A stretch of 5,188 nt of DNA from Collinsella sp. (GTDB taxonomy: Bacteria; Actinomycetota; Coriobacteriia; Coriobacteriales; Coriobacteriaceae). Within the stretch, counting starts at the first letter, position 1; each line of letters begins with the position of its first letter. This document shows, one piece after another, positions 1-5,188 of the stretch. Made by a program: the position numbers and the translations under genes. The DNA lies in contig JAHYYK010000053.1 of NCBI GenBank assembly GCA_019425005.1, positions 9,680 through 14,867 on the forward strand. The letters are read 5' to 3'. Under the pieces are notes generated by a model. That model ran no database searches. It was not told the origin of the DNA and was given only the letters and a program-made list of their open reading frames with translations.

Positions 1-177
1 TACCTCAAGGAGAACTACATGTCGTCCTTTATGGGCTTTGCGCCGGCACAATCGCCCAAGGTGCTGTGCTATATCACACTCGATGGAACGCCGAGCGGCT
101 CGGATGCCGCCGCGGTGCCATTCCAGTCCATTATGGCCAACGCGCTCGACGTGCTGGGTATCCCGCGCACGAAGTAG
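1..177 (+). CDS. ftsI: Class B penicillin-binding protein (FtsI/PBP3-like transpeptidase), C-terminal end only
   Basis: Frame 1 is open from the window edge to a TAG at 175-177, giving the last 58 residues of a protein whose start lies outside the window. The fragment contains SSFMGFAPAQSPK (residues 8-20), which matches the conserved segment after the KTG motif of class B PBPs, normally like ASFxGxxPxxxP. It is followed by a beta strand (VLCYITLD), a Gly/Ser loop, and a helix (VPFQSIMANALDVLGIP) that usually closes the transpeptidase domain. Family members crosslink septal peptidoglycan outside the membrane and pair with FtsW, encoded 4 kb downstream. The protein ends just after the domain, with no C-terminal PASTA repeat of the SpoVD or PBP2x kind. 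The catalytic SxxK, SxN and KTG motifs are upstream and cannot be checked. The ftsI name rests on this tail plus its place before murF in a dcw cluster; another class B PBP is possible. Confidence 0.85.
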   Translation, partial: YLKENYMSSFMGFAPAQSPKVLCYITLDGTPSGSDAAAVPFQSIMANALDVLGIPRTK

Positions 178-259
178 GGGGTTACAATCTTGAGCGTGGC
201 CTGCCGCTTGATCTGAAGGGTGTTCACATGCCCTGCACCACGCGCGCATGGCACTGGGA

Positions 260-265
260 TACAAT
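260..265 (+). promoter_or_regulatory. Possible -10 box of a murF promoter
   Basis: TACAAT, one base away from the TATAAT consensus, lies 37 bp upstream of the murF ATG in an otherwise GC-rich gap. That distance would give a short leader containing the ribosome binding site. Against it, the bases 16-19 bp upstream give no good -35 box (ACCACG or CACCAC) and there is no extended TGn motif. A second TACAAT at 183-188 is equally poorly supported. I read this as a weak candidate for an internal promoter that could add transcription of murF-mraY-murD-ftsW independently of ftsI. Confidence 0.2.
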
Positions 266-290
266 ACGCCGATAGCATTATTAGGTTTAC

Positions 291-297
291 AGGGGAG
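291..297 (+). promoter_or_regulatory. murF ribosome binding site
   Basis: The purine run AGGGGAG ends 5 bases before the ATG at 303. It is a good Shine-Dalgarno match at normal spacing and fixes the murF start. Confidence 0.7.
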
Positions 298-302
298 CTG
301 CA

Positions 303-1727
303 ATGATAGAGATCGCCGTCAACAACCTCGCGGCCTCAACGGGGGCCCGAACCGTGACGGAAGAAGTCGACCGGGTATGCCGCGGGTGCGTTATCGACTC
401 GCGTCAGGTCGAGGAGGGGACGATCTTTGTCGCCTTCCCTGGCGAAAAGGTCGACGGCAATGATTTTGCCTCCCGTGCCATCGAGTCGGGTGCCGGTGCC
501 GTCGTGATGACGCGCGAGCCCGATGCCGAGCTGGTTTCGCTGGCGCAGGACAAGGGATGCGCCATCTTGCTGACCGACGACCCCGTGGAGTTCTTGCTGC
601 GCCTGGCGCACGTATATCGCTTGGAGCTTGGCTGCCTGGTCGTCGGCATTACCGGTTCGATTGGCAAGACGACGACCAAGGACGTGCTCGCCGCCGTGCT
701 CGCCAAGCGTTATCGCGTCTGGGCCACGAAGGGCAATTTCAACAACCTGATCGGCATGCCGCTCACGGTGCTTTCCGCTCCGGCCGATACCGAGGTTCTG
801 GTGCTCGAGATGGGCATGAACCATTTTCATGAGATTGAGCGCCTGTCCCAGTCCGCCAACCCCAATCTTGCCATCGTGAGCAAGATCGGAACTTCCCACA
901 TCGGTATCCTGGGCAGCCGCGAGAACATCGCCCGCGCCAAGTCCGAGATTGTCCAGGGCATGTGCGCCGCCGGCGACTTCTCGCCGTTGCTGGTTTTGGG
1001 CGGCGAGGACGACTTTACGCCGTTCATTCGCGATACGTTCGCTCAGCCTGCGGGTATTGACGTGATGCTGGCCGGTGTCTCGGACGACGACGAGGTCCGC
1101 GCACGCGACATTCGCGTCGACGACGAGGGCCATCCGGTCTTTACGCTCGACTTTGGTCAGAGCGACACGGTCGATACCATGCTGGCCATTCCCGGCGTGC
1201 AGTCCGTGCCCAATGCCGTCAAGGCCGCCGCGGTCGCCTATCGTCTGGGCGTGACGCCCGAGCAGATCGATGCTGCCTTTAGGGGCCTTACGATCACCGG
1301 TCACCGTCAGGAGATCAAGCGCGCCAAGAGCGGAGCGCGCATCATCGACGACTCCTATAACGCCAGTGCCGAGTCTATGGCTGCCGGCCTCGATTTGCTG
1401 TGCTCGCTCATCTGTGACGGTTCGCGCATGGCGATCCTGGGCGAGATGGGCGAGATGGGCGACGAGGCTCCCCGCATGCATGAGCTCGTGGGCGCCTATG
1501 CCGCCGCCAAGAAGCTCGACATGCTCGCGTGCGTCGGCGGCCAGCTGGCTCAGCTCATGGCCGATGCCGCACGTATGATGGGTATGGATGAGGACCGCAT
1601 CCAGGTGTTCTCCGATTATCAGCAGGTGCTCGACCGCATGGGCGGCGCGCTTGAAAATCATGATGTTGTACTGGTCAAGGGTTCCCGTTTTGTTGAGCTC
1701 GACCGCTTTGTGGAAGGTGTGTGCTAG
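303..1727 (+). CDS. murF: MurF, UDP-N-acetylmuramoyl-tripeptide--D-alanyl-D-alanine ligase
   Basis: A 474-residue cytoplasmic ligase of usual family length. It uses ATP to join D-Ala-D-Ala to UDP-MurNAc-tripeptide, the last soluble step in making the peptidoglycan monomer. The three Mur ligase domains are visible. The N-terminal substrate domain has CVIDSRQVEEGTIFVAFPGE (29-48). The central ATPase domain has the P-loop GITGSIGKTTTK (115-126), NFNNLIGMP (145-153), LEMGMNHFHEI (168-178), IGTSHIGILGS (195-205) and ENIARAKSEI (207-216), whose K213 is the likely carbamylated lysine. The C-terminal domain has GHRQE (333-337), DDSYNAS (349-355), GEMGEMGDEA (380-389) and KGSRFVELD (459-467). MGMNH and GEMGEMG separate MurF from MurE and MurC. 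The motif usually read DDSYNANP is DDSYNASA here, a mild departure. The start is set by the Shine-Dalgarno at 291-297. The TAG stop is 3 bp before mraY, so the two genes are likely translationally coupled. Confidence 0.97.
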   Translation: MIEIAVNNLAASTGARTVTEEVDRVCRGCVIDSRQVEEGTIFVAFPGEKVDGNDFASRAIESGAGAVVMTREPDAELVSLAQDKGCAILLTDDPVEFLLRLAHVYRLELGCLVVGITGSIGKTTTKDVLAAVLAKRYRVWATKGNFNNLIGMPLTVLSAPADTEVLVLEMGMNHFHEIERLSQSANPNLAIVSKIGTSHIGILGSRENIARAKSEIVQGMCAAGDFSPLLVLGGEDDFTPFIRDTFAQPAGIDVMLAGVSDDDEVRARDIRVDDEGHPVFTLDFGQSDTVDTMLAIPGVQSVPNAVKAAAVAYRLGVTPEQIDAAFRGLTITGHRQEIKRAKSGARIIDDSYNASAESMAAGLDLLCSLICDGSRMAILGEMGEMGDEAPRMHELVGAYAAAKKLDMLACVGGQLAQLMADAARMMGMDEDRIQVFSDYQQVLDRMGGALENHDVVLVKGSRFVELDRFVEGVC

Positions 1728-1730
1728 CCC

Positions 1731-2750
1731 ATGTTCGGTAATCCCTCGTATCCTATGTATCAGGCCTTTTTGGGACTTGGCATCGCTGCTGCCATTGCGT
1801 TGCTGCTTATGCCGTGGTGGATCAAGCTGCTGAAGGTCGAGGGTATCGGCCAACAGGTCCGAGCCGACGGCCCCAAGCGTCATTTGATTAAACAGGGTAC
1901 GCCGACCATGGGCGGCGTCATCATCCTTGTCGCGATCTCGCTGACCTGCCTGCTGATGGGCAAGCTCACCACCGAGCTCGTGCTCGTGCTGCTTGCCACG
2001 CTGGCCACCGGCGTTCTAGGTCTCATCGACGACCTGACCTCCGTCACGCATGGTCGCTCGCTCGGCCTGACGCCTCACGCCAAGATGATTGGTCTGACCA
2101 TCATCTGCGTTACTTTTACCGTGCTCGCCGTCAATTGGTGCGGCGTCGCCCCCGAGATTCGTTTTCCCGGCGGCCTGACGATTGACCTCGGTGTTCTTTC
2201 GACCACCATCTGCGGCCTTTCGTTCCCGTGGCTCTACATTGTATTTTGCTGGCTGATGATCGCCGGTCTTTCCAATGCCGTGAACCTGACCGATGGTCTG
2301 GACGGCCTTGCCGGCGGCACTTCCATGATCGCCATGCTCGCCATGGCCGCCATGGCGTTTTTGCACGGTGACGTGAACCTGTCCATCTTCTGCACGGCGT
2401 GCGCCGGTGCCTGCCTGGGCTTTTTGTGGTTCAACTGCTACCCGGCGAGCATCTTTATGGGCGATACCGGCTCGCTTGCCCTGGGTGCCGCGTTTGCCTG
2501 CACCTCCATCATGACCAACACCGAAGTCGTTTCCCTCATCATCGGCGGTCTGTTTATCGTCGAGACCCTGTCGGTCATGATCCAGGTTGTCTATTTCCAC
2601 TTTACGCACAAGCGCGTCTTCCTTATGGCGCCCATTCATCATCATTTCGAAAAGAAGGGCTGGGCCGAGACCAAGGTCGTTATCCGTTTTTGGATTATCG
2701 CCGCGGCCTTTGGCGCCGTTGGCCTCGCCCTGTTCTTCCAGTTGGGATAG
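1731..2750 (+). CDS. mraY: MraY, phospho-N-acetylmuramoyl-pentapeptide-transferase
   Basis: A 339-residue polytopic membrane enzyme, slightly short but within family range. It moves phospho-MurNAc-pentapeptide from UDP to undecaprenyl phosphate at the cytoplasmic face, making lipid I. Visible motifs are RADGPKRHLIKQGTPTMGG (44-62), the Asp pair LIDDL (98-102), SNAVNLTDGLDGLAGG (181-196), FMGDTGSLALG (242-252) and PIHHHFEKKGW (301-311). The HHH motif marks MraY rather than WecA or TagO relatives. About ten hydrophobic segments can be drawn (roughly 11-30, 60-77, 82-100, 118-136, 164-182, 195-212, 218-235, 247-262, 266-288, 318-337), as in known MraY structures, where both termini face outward. 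One oddity is that the Lys usual in DDxxK is Ser104 here (DDLTS). The only upstream purine run is GGAAGG at 1712-1717, 13 bp from the ATG. Initiation therefore probably depends on coupling to murF, which stops 3 bp earlier. The next Met is residue 9 and has no better site. Confidence 0.96.
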   Translation: MFGNPSYPMYQAFLGLGIAAAIALLLMPWWIKLLKVEGIGQQVRADGPKRHLIKQGTPTMGGVIILVAISLTCLLMGKLTTELVLVLLATLATGVLGLIDDLTSVTHGRSLGLTPHAKMIGLTIICVTFTVLAVNWCGVAPEIRFPGGLTIDLGVLSTTICGLSFPWLYIVFCWLMIAGLSNAVNLTDGLDGLAGGTSMIAMLAMAAMAFLHGDVNLSIFCTACAGACLGFLWFNCYPASIFMGDTGSLALGAAFACTSIMTNTEVVSLIIGGLFIVETLSVMIQVVYFHFTHKRVFLMAPIHHHFEKKGWAETKVVIRFWIIAAAFGAVGLALFFQLG

Positions 2751-2759
2751 TGGTCTTTC

Positions 2760-4166
2760 ATGCCTCTTGCTGATGTCTTTAGCCTGCTTGTTTTGGGGCA
2801 GGGTAAATCCGGTCTCGATGTCGCCCGTTGGGCGTTGGCTCACCCCGAGCGCGTGAGCGCCACGACCGTGTATGGCGGCGGTACCTCCGAGCCCAATGAC
2901 GCCACGCGTGCGCTTGAGGCGCAGGGCGCGTCGTTTGTCTACGGCACCGAGCAGGTCGAGGGTGCCTATGACGTGTGCGTGACCTGCCCGGGTATCTCGG
3001 AGTTCTCGGCCTTCTTTAAGGCCGGGCGTGAGCATGCCGCTCAGATTATGGGCGAGCCCGAGTTTGCCTATCGCCTGTCTCCCCAAAATTGGATTGCAAT
3101 CACGGGCACCAACGGCAAGACAACTACCACGTCGCTGACCGATTATCTGCTCAAGGCCGCCGGTGAAGCCAGCGTGGCCGTCGGCAATATCGGTGAGCCG
3201 CCGGTGAACGAGATCGACGGCCGCGCACACAATGAGTGGTTTGTGGCCGAGCTGTCGAGTTATCAGATTGCTACGACCGCCGAGCTTCATCCTCGCGTGG
3301 CGGTACTGCTCAACATCACGCCCGACCACCTGGGCTGGCACAAGAGCCACAAGAACTATGCGCTTGCCAAGATCAAGTTGTTCGAGAATATGGTCGACGA
3401 CGACCTCGTGGTTATCGATGTTGAGGATGCCGGCATCCATGAGTTCGATGAGTACATCTACACGCCGGGTCGCCGCATCTGCAAGGTCGCTTTTGACGAG
3501 CCCGAGGGTGCAGACGCCGCCTTTGTGCGTGACGGCAAGATGGTCGTCCGCCTGAAGGGTGTCGAGACTCAGCTCGTCGCCACGTCCGAGCTCAAGATCT
3601 CGGGCCATCACAATGTCATCAATGCCTTATGCGCTGCCACGGCTGCTCTGGCCGTCGGTGCCGATCCCGAGGGCGTTTGCCGCGGTTTGGCATCGTTCCA
3701 GCCACTCGAACACCGCGTTGAGCCCTGTGGCGAGATCGATGGCGTGCGCTACGTTAACGATTCCAAGGCAACGAACACCGATGCAGTCGAAAAGGCTCTG
3801 ACGGCGTTTCCTGATGACGACGTGATCTTGCTGCTCGGCGGCCACGATAAGGGCACGCCGCTTGCGGACTTTGCCCGCGTCGTTATGGACAACGTGCGCT
3901 CGGTCGTTTGCTTTGGCGATGCGCGCGAGCGCTTTACTGCCGCTATGGACGAGGCCGATGTCGATGGTGACGTGGATATCGCCCAGGCCGATGATCTGCG
4001 CGATGCCGTTGACGTTGCCCGCTCGCTCTCGAGCCGCGGCGACGTGATCCTGCTTTCGCCCGCCTGCTCTTCGTTCGACGAGTTCTCGGGCTACGAGGAG
4101 CGCGGTCGCGTGTTTAAGGACTACGTGGCCCAGCTTGCCGCAGCAGCGAAATCGCAAACGGAATAG
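2760..4166 (+). CDS. murD: MurD, UDP-N-acetylmuramoyl-L-alanine--D-glutamate ligase
   Basis: A 468-residue cytoplasmic Mur ligase of normal length. It adds D-glutamate to UDP-MurNAc-L-Ala with ATP. The N-terminal Rossmann-like domain opens with LVLGQGKSGLDVARW (10-24) and includes CPGIS (76-80). The ATPase domain has the P-loop ITGTNGKTTTTSL (114-126), GNIGEP (142-147), ELSSYQI (164-170), LLNITPDHLGWH (183-194) and YALAKIKLFE (200-209), whose K204 is the likely carbamylated lysine. The C-terminal domain has GHHNVINALCA (282-292), LEHRVE (316-321), YVNDSKATNTDA (331-342), LLGGHDKG (358-365) and SPACSSFDEFSGYEERG (433-449). ELSSYQ, NDSKATN and SPACSSFDEF are MurD-specific forms of the ligase motifs, and no key residue looks lost. 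The ATG is the first start codon after the mraY stop, which lies in the same frame 12 bp earlier. Only a weak GGGA (2744-2747) precedes it, so coupling to mraY translation is likely. Confidence 0.97.
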   Translation: MPLADVFSLLVLGQGKSGLDVARWALAHPERVSATTVYGGGTSEPNDATRALEAQGASFVYGTEQVEGAYDVCVTCPGISEFSAFFKAGREHAAQIMGEPEFAYRLSPQNWIAITGTNGKTTTTSLTDYLLKAAGEASVAVGNIGEPPVNEIDGRAHNEWFVAELSSYQIATTAELHPRVAVLLNITPDHLGWHKSHKNYALAKIKLFENMVDDDLVVIDVEDAGIHEFDEYIYTPGRRICKVAFDEPEGADAAFVRDGKMVVRLKGVETQLVATSELKISGHHNVINALCAATAALAVGADPEGVCRGLASFQPLEHRVEPCGEIDGVRYVNDSKATNTDAVEKALTAFPDDDVILLLGGHDKGTPLADFARVVMDNVRSVVCFGDARERFTAAMDEADVDGDVDIAQADDLRDAVDVARSLSSRGDVILLSPACSSFDEFSGYEERGRVFKDYVAQLAAAAKSQTE

Positions 4167-4169
4167 GGG
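4165..4169 (+). promoter_or_regulatory. Probable ftsW ribosome binding site overlapping the murD stop codon
   Basis: AGGGG is formed by the last two bases of the murD TAG and the following GGG. It sits 6 bases before GTG at 4176, an ideal distance. The alternative ATG at 4203 has its nearest good purine run (AGGAGAG, 4183-4189) 13 bases away, too far for normal use. This site therefore favours the GTG start and suggests that ribosomes finishing murD re-initiate on ftsW. Confidence 0.6.
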
Positions 4170-4175
4170 TTGCCG

Positions 4176-5188
4176 GTGAGAGAGGAGAGCCCCCGAAGTG
4201 ATATGAGGAGGCCCGACTCGGACCGTGCTTCCTCGCTGCGTAGCACGCCGCGTTCCGGACGCGGCGGGCAGACGTTCAGTGAGCGCTATATTGCCGGCGT
4301 CCCCGCCCGCATCATGCGCCCCCGTTTGATATTTATGGCTTGCCTGTTTAGCTTGGTTTGCTTTGGCTTGCTAATGGTGTACTCGGCATCTTCGGTCGAG
4401 GCGATGCACGAGAATGGTTCGGCGACGTTCTTCCTGTTTCGACAGGCCGCGTTTGCCGGAGTTGGCGTGCTGGCTATGGTTGCCATCGTGCGCGTCTTGC
4501 CGGACAGTTGGTTTGGGGAAGACGTGCTCAGGATCTTCCTCATGGGCATGATAGGGCTACTGGTTCTGGTGTTCTTTATGGGTAGCGGCAGTCGTGGCGC
4601 CACGCGTTGGCTCAACATCGCCGGTATTCAGTTCCAGCCGTCTGAGTTTTTAAAGCCGTTCGCCATCGCCTATTCGGCCATCATGCTCGACCGCATCTTT
4701 TCGCCCGGCGGCAACATCAACGAGTTTCTTCGCAAGATGGGCGTCTACCTGGGCATTTCGCTCTTTCTGATTTTTGTTCAGCCCGATTTTGGCACCGTTC
4801 TGATCATCTTGTTGACCCTCATGTGCATGGCGTTGTTTGCGGGATTGGACCCCAAATATATCGTTTGGACGGTCGTTGCCGGCATCGCCGTCATTGCGAT
4901 CGCCCTTATCGCCGAGCCGTATCGTATGACGCGTGTCGAGGTTGCTTGGAATCCTTGGGCAGACGAATATGGCGACGGCTATCAGGCCACGCTTGCCATC
5001 ATGGCGTTTGCCTCGGGCGGCCTGTTCGGTCGCGGTATCGGCAACTCCACCATGAAGTACTCGTATTTGCCCGAGGCGCATAACGACTACATTTTGGCTA
5101 TTATCGGCGAGGAAGTTGGCTTTATCGGAACCGTGCTGTTCTTCTTGGTGTTTGCGATGCTGATCTACTCGGCGTTTCGCATTGCCGA
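4176..5188 (+). CDS. ftsW: FtsW, septal peptidoglycan glycosyltransferase (SEDS family), 3' end outside the window
   Basis: At least 337 codons, still open at the right edge. FtsW is a SEDS-family membrane enzyme that polymerises lipid II into glycan at the division site, working with a class B PBP. Hallmarks are LLMVYSASSVEA (65-76), GSRGATRWLNIAGIQFQPSE (137-156), FVQPDFGTVLI (200-210), WNPWADEYGDGYQ (258-270), ASGGLFGRGIGNS (279-291) and LPEAHNDYILAIIGEEVG (298-315). The Asp in the LPEAHxD motif (D304) corresponds to the putative catalytic residue of SEDS proteins. About eight membrane segments are visible, starting near residues 50-70; the last ones lie beyond the window. The start is GTG at 4176, chosen for its AGGGG site. 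It gives a tail of about 48 residues, Arg/Ser/Pro-rich and probably cytoplasmic, before the first membrane segment. ATG 4203 (9 codons later) is the main alternative; ATG 4314 would remove the tail. RodA is the related possibility, but the murD-ftsW order and the LPEAH form favour FtsW. Confidence 0.93.
   Translation, partial: MREESPRSDMRRPDSDRASSLRSTPRSGRGGQTFSERYIAGVPARIMRPRLIFMACLFSLVCFGLLMVYSASSVEAMHENGSATFFLFRQAAFAGVGVLAMVAIVRVLPDSWFGEDVLRIFLMGMIGLLVLVFFMGSGSRGATRWLNIAGIQFQPSEFLKPFAIAYSAIMLDRIFSPGGNINEFLRKMGVYLGISLFLIFVQPDFGTVLIILLTLMCMALFAGLDPKYIVWTVVAGIAVIAIALIAEPYRMTRVEVAWNPWADEYGDGYQATLAIMAFASGGLFGRGIGNSTMKYSYLPEAHNDYILAIIGEEVGFIGTVLFFLVFAMLIYSAFRIA

Larger units (their letters stand above)
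178..302. other. ftsI-murF intergenic region (125 bp)
   Basis: This is the only gap longer than 10 bp between genes in the window. Many dcw clusters carry murE at this point; there is no trace of it here, and nothing resembling a decayed Mur ligase. The gap contains two TACAAT hexamers (183-188 and 260-265), a weak imperfect hairpin (GGTG at 219-222 with CACC at 236-239, no T-run), a 15-codon mini-ORF (228-275) preceded by GAAGGG, and the murF ribosome binding site. No convincing terminator follows ftsI, so transcription from upstream probably continues into murF. Confidence 0.8.

Noticed and set aside
217..239. Inverted repeat after ftsI as a possible terminator
   Set aside because: Only a 4 bp stem (GGTG/CACC) or AGGG/CCCT can be formed, with a long loop and no run of T. 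It is too weak for an intrinsic terminator.
66..275. A 69-codon plus-strand ORF overlapping the ftsI end and the gap
   Set aside because: Most of it lies out of frame inside the ftsI coding end, with no family resemblance. Only its last 15 codons, from an internal ATG with a ribosome binding site, merited a separate note.
1438..1461. Tandem repeat GGCGAGATG GGCGAGATG in murF
   Set aside because: It encodes GEMGEMG, a conserved MurF motif, so the repeat follows from protein conservation.
336..1883. A 515-codon open frame on the minus strand across murF and the start of mraY
   Set aside because: It is aligned codon for codon with the sense genes, so it is closed only where the sense frame uses TTA, CTA or TCA. 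Those codons are rare in this GC-rich DNA, which explains its length. The translation is rich in His, Gly and Arg, with no recognisable domain, while the sense strand encodes intact MurF and MraY.
2320..2360. Repeated GCCATG units in mraY
   Set aside because: They encode an Ala/Met-rich membrane segment (AMLAMAAMA) and reflect amino acid composition rather than a DNA repeat element.
2016..3611. A 531-codon open frame on the minus strand across mraY and murD
   Set aside because: It is in the same codon-aligned register as the other antisense frame. Its stop is the complement of a single sense CTA codon in mraY (2016-2018). It shows low-complexity His/Gly/Arg-rich sequence and no domain, so it is a shadow.
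4206..4211. Perfect AGGAGG Shine-Dalgarno sequence inside the start of ftsW
   Set aside because: No start codon in the ftsW frame lies within 4-12 bases downstream. The nearest GTG (4225) is out of frame and opens only a short reading frame with no features. The hexamer here encodes Arg-Arg of the FtsW tail.
1..5188. Mobile elements, CRISPR arrays, tRNA or rRNA genes
   Set aside because: No transposase or integrase, regularly spaced repeats, tRNA-like folds or rRNA segments were seen. The window is nearly filled with cell wall genes of uniform style.

Overview
The window is a stretch of the division and cell wall (dcw) cluster. All genes lie on the + strand: the 3' end of a class B penicillin-binding protein gene (ftsI-like), then murF, mraY, murD and the first part of ftsW, which runs off the right edge. 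The DNA is GC-rich, with strong G/C preference at third codon positions (GAG over GAA, AAG over AAA, GCC, GGC, CGC, CTG/CTC). Gene order and protein style suggest a high-GC Gram-positive. My best guess is an actinobacterium of the class Coriobacteriia (Collinsella-like), but that is an impression from the protein sequences and is not proven here.

Layout: 1-177 is the C-terminal tail of the transpeptidase gene. 178-302 is the only real intergenic gap (125 bp). It holds the murF ribosome binding site, two TACAAT hexamers that could be -10 boxes, and a possible 15-codon mini-ORF. 303-1727 is murF, 1731-2750 mraY, 2760-4166 murD, and 4176-5188+ ftsW. The gaps from murF onward are 3, 9 and 9 bp, so these four genes are almost certainly one translationally coupled operon. 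I see no terminator anywhere.

How the genes work together: MurD adds D-Glu to UDP-MurNAc-L-Ala. An amino-acid ligase (MurE, not encoded here) adds the third residue. MurF adds D-Ala-D-Ala to complete the UDP-MurNAc-pentapeptide. MraY transfers the phospho-MurNAc-pentapeptide to undecaprenyl phosphate, giving lipid I. After MurG and flipping, FtsW polymerises lipid II into septal glycan, and its partner, the class B PBP at the left edge, crosslinks the peptides.

This is conserved housekeeping DNA, and I found no undescribed system. Points worth a second look are: no murE between ftsI and murF; the usual Lys of the MraY DDxxK motif read as Ser; four consecutive genes in one reading frame separated by single TAG codons; TAG at all four visible stops; an ftsW start that is probably GTG and gives a basic, Ser/Arg-rich cytoplasmic N-terminal tail; and the small ORF in front of murF.
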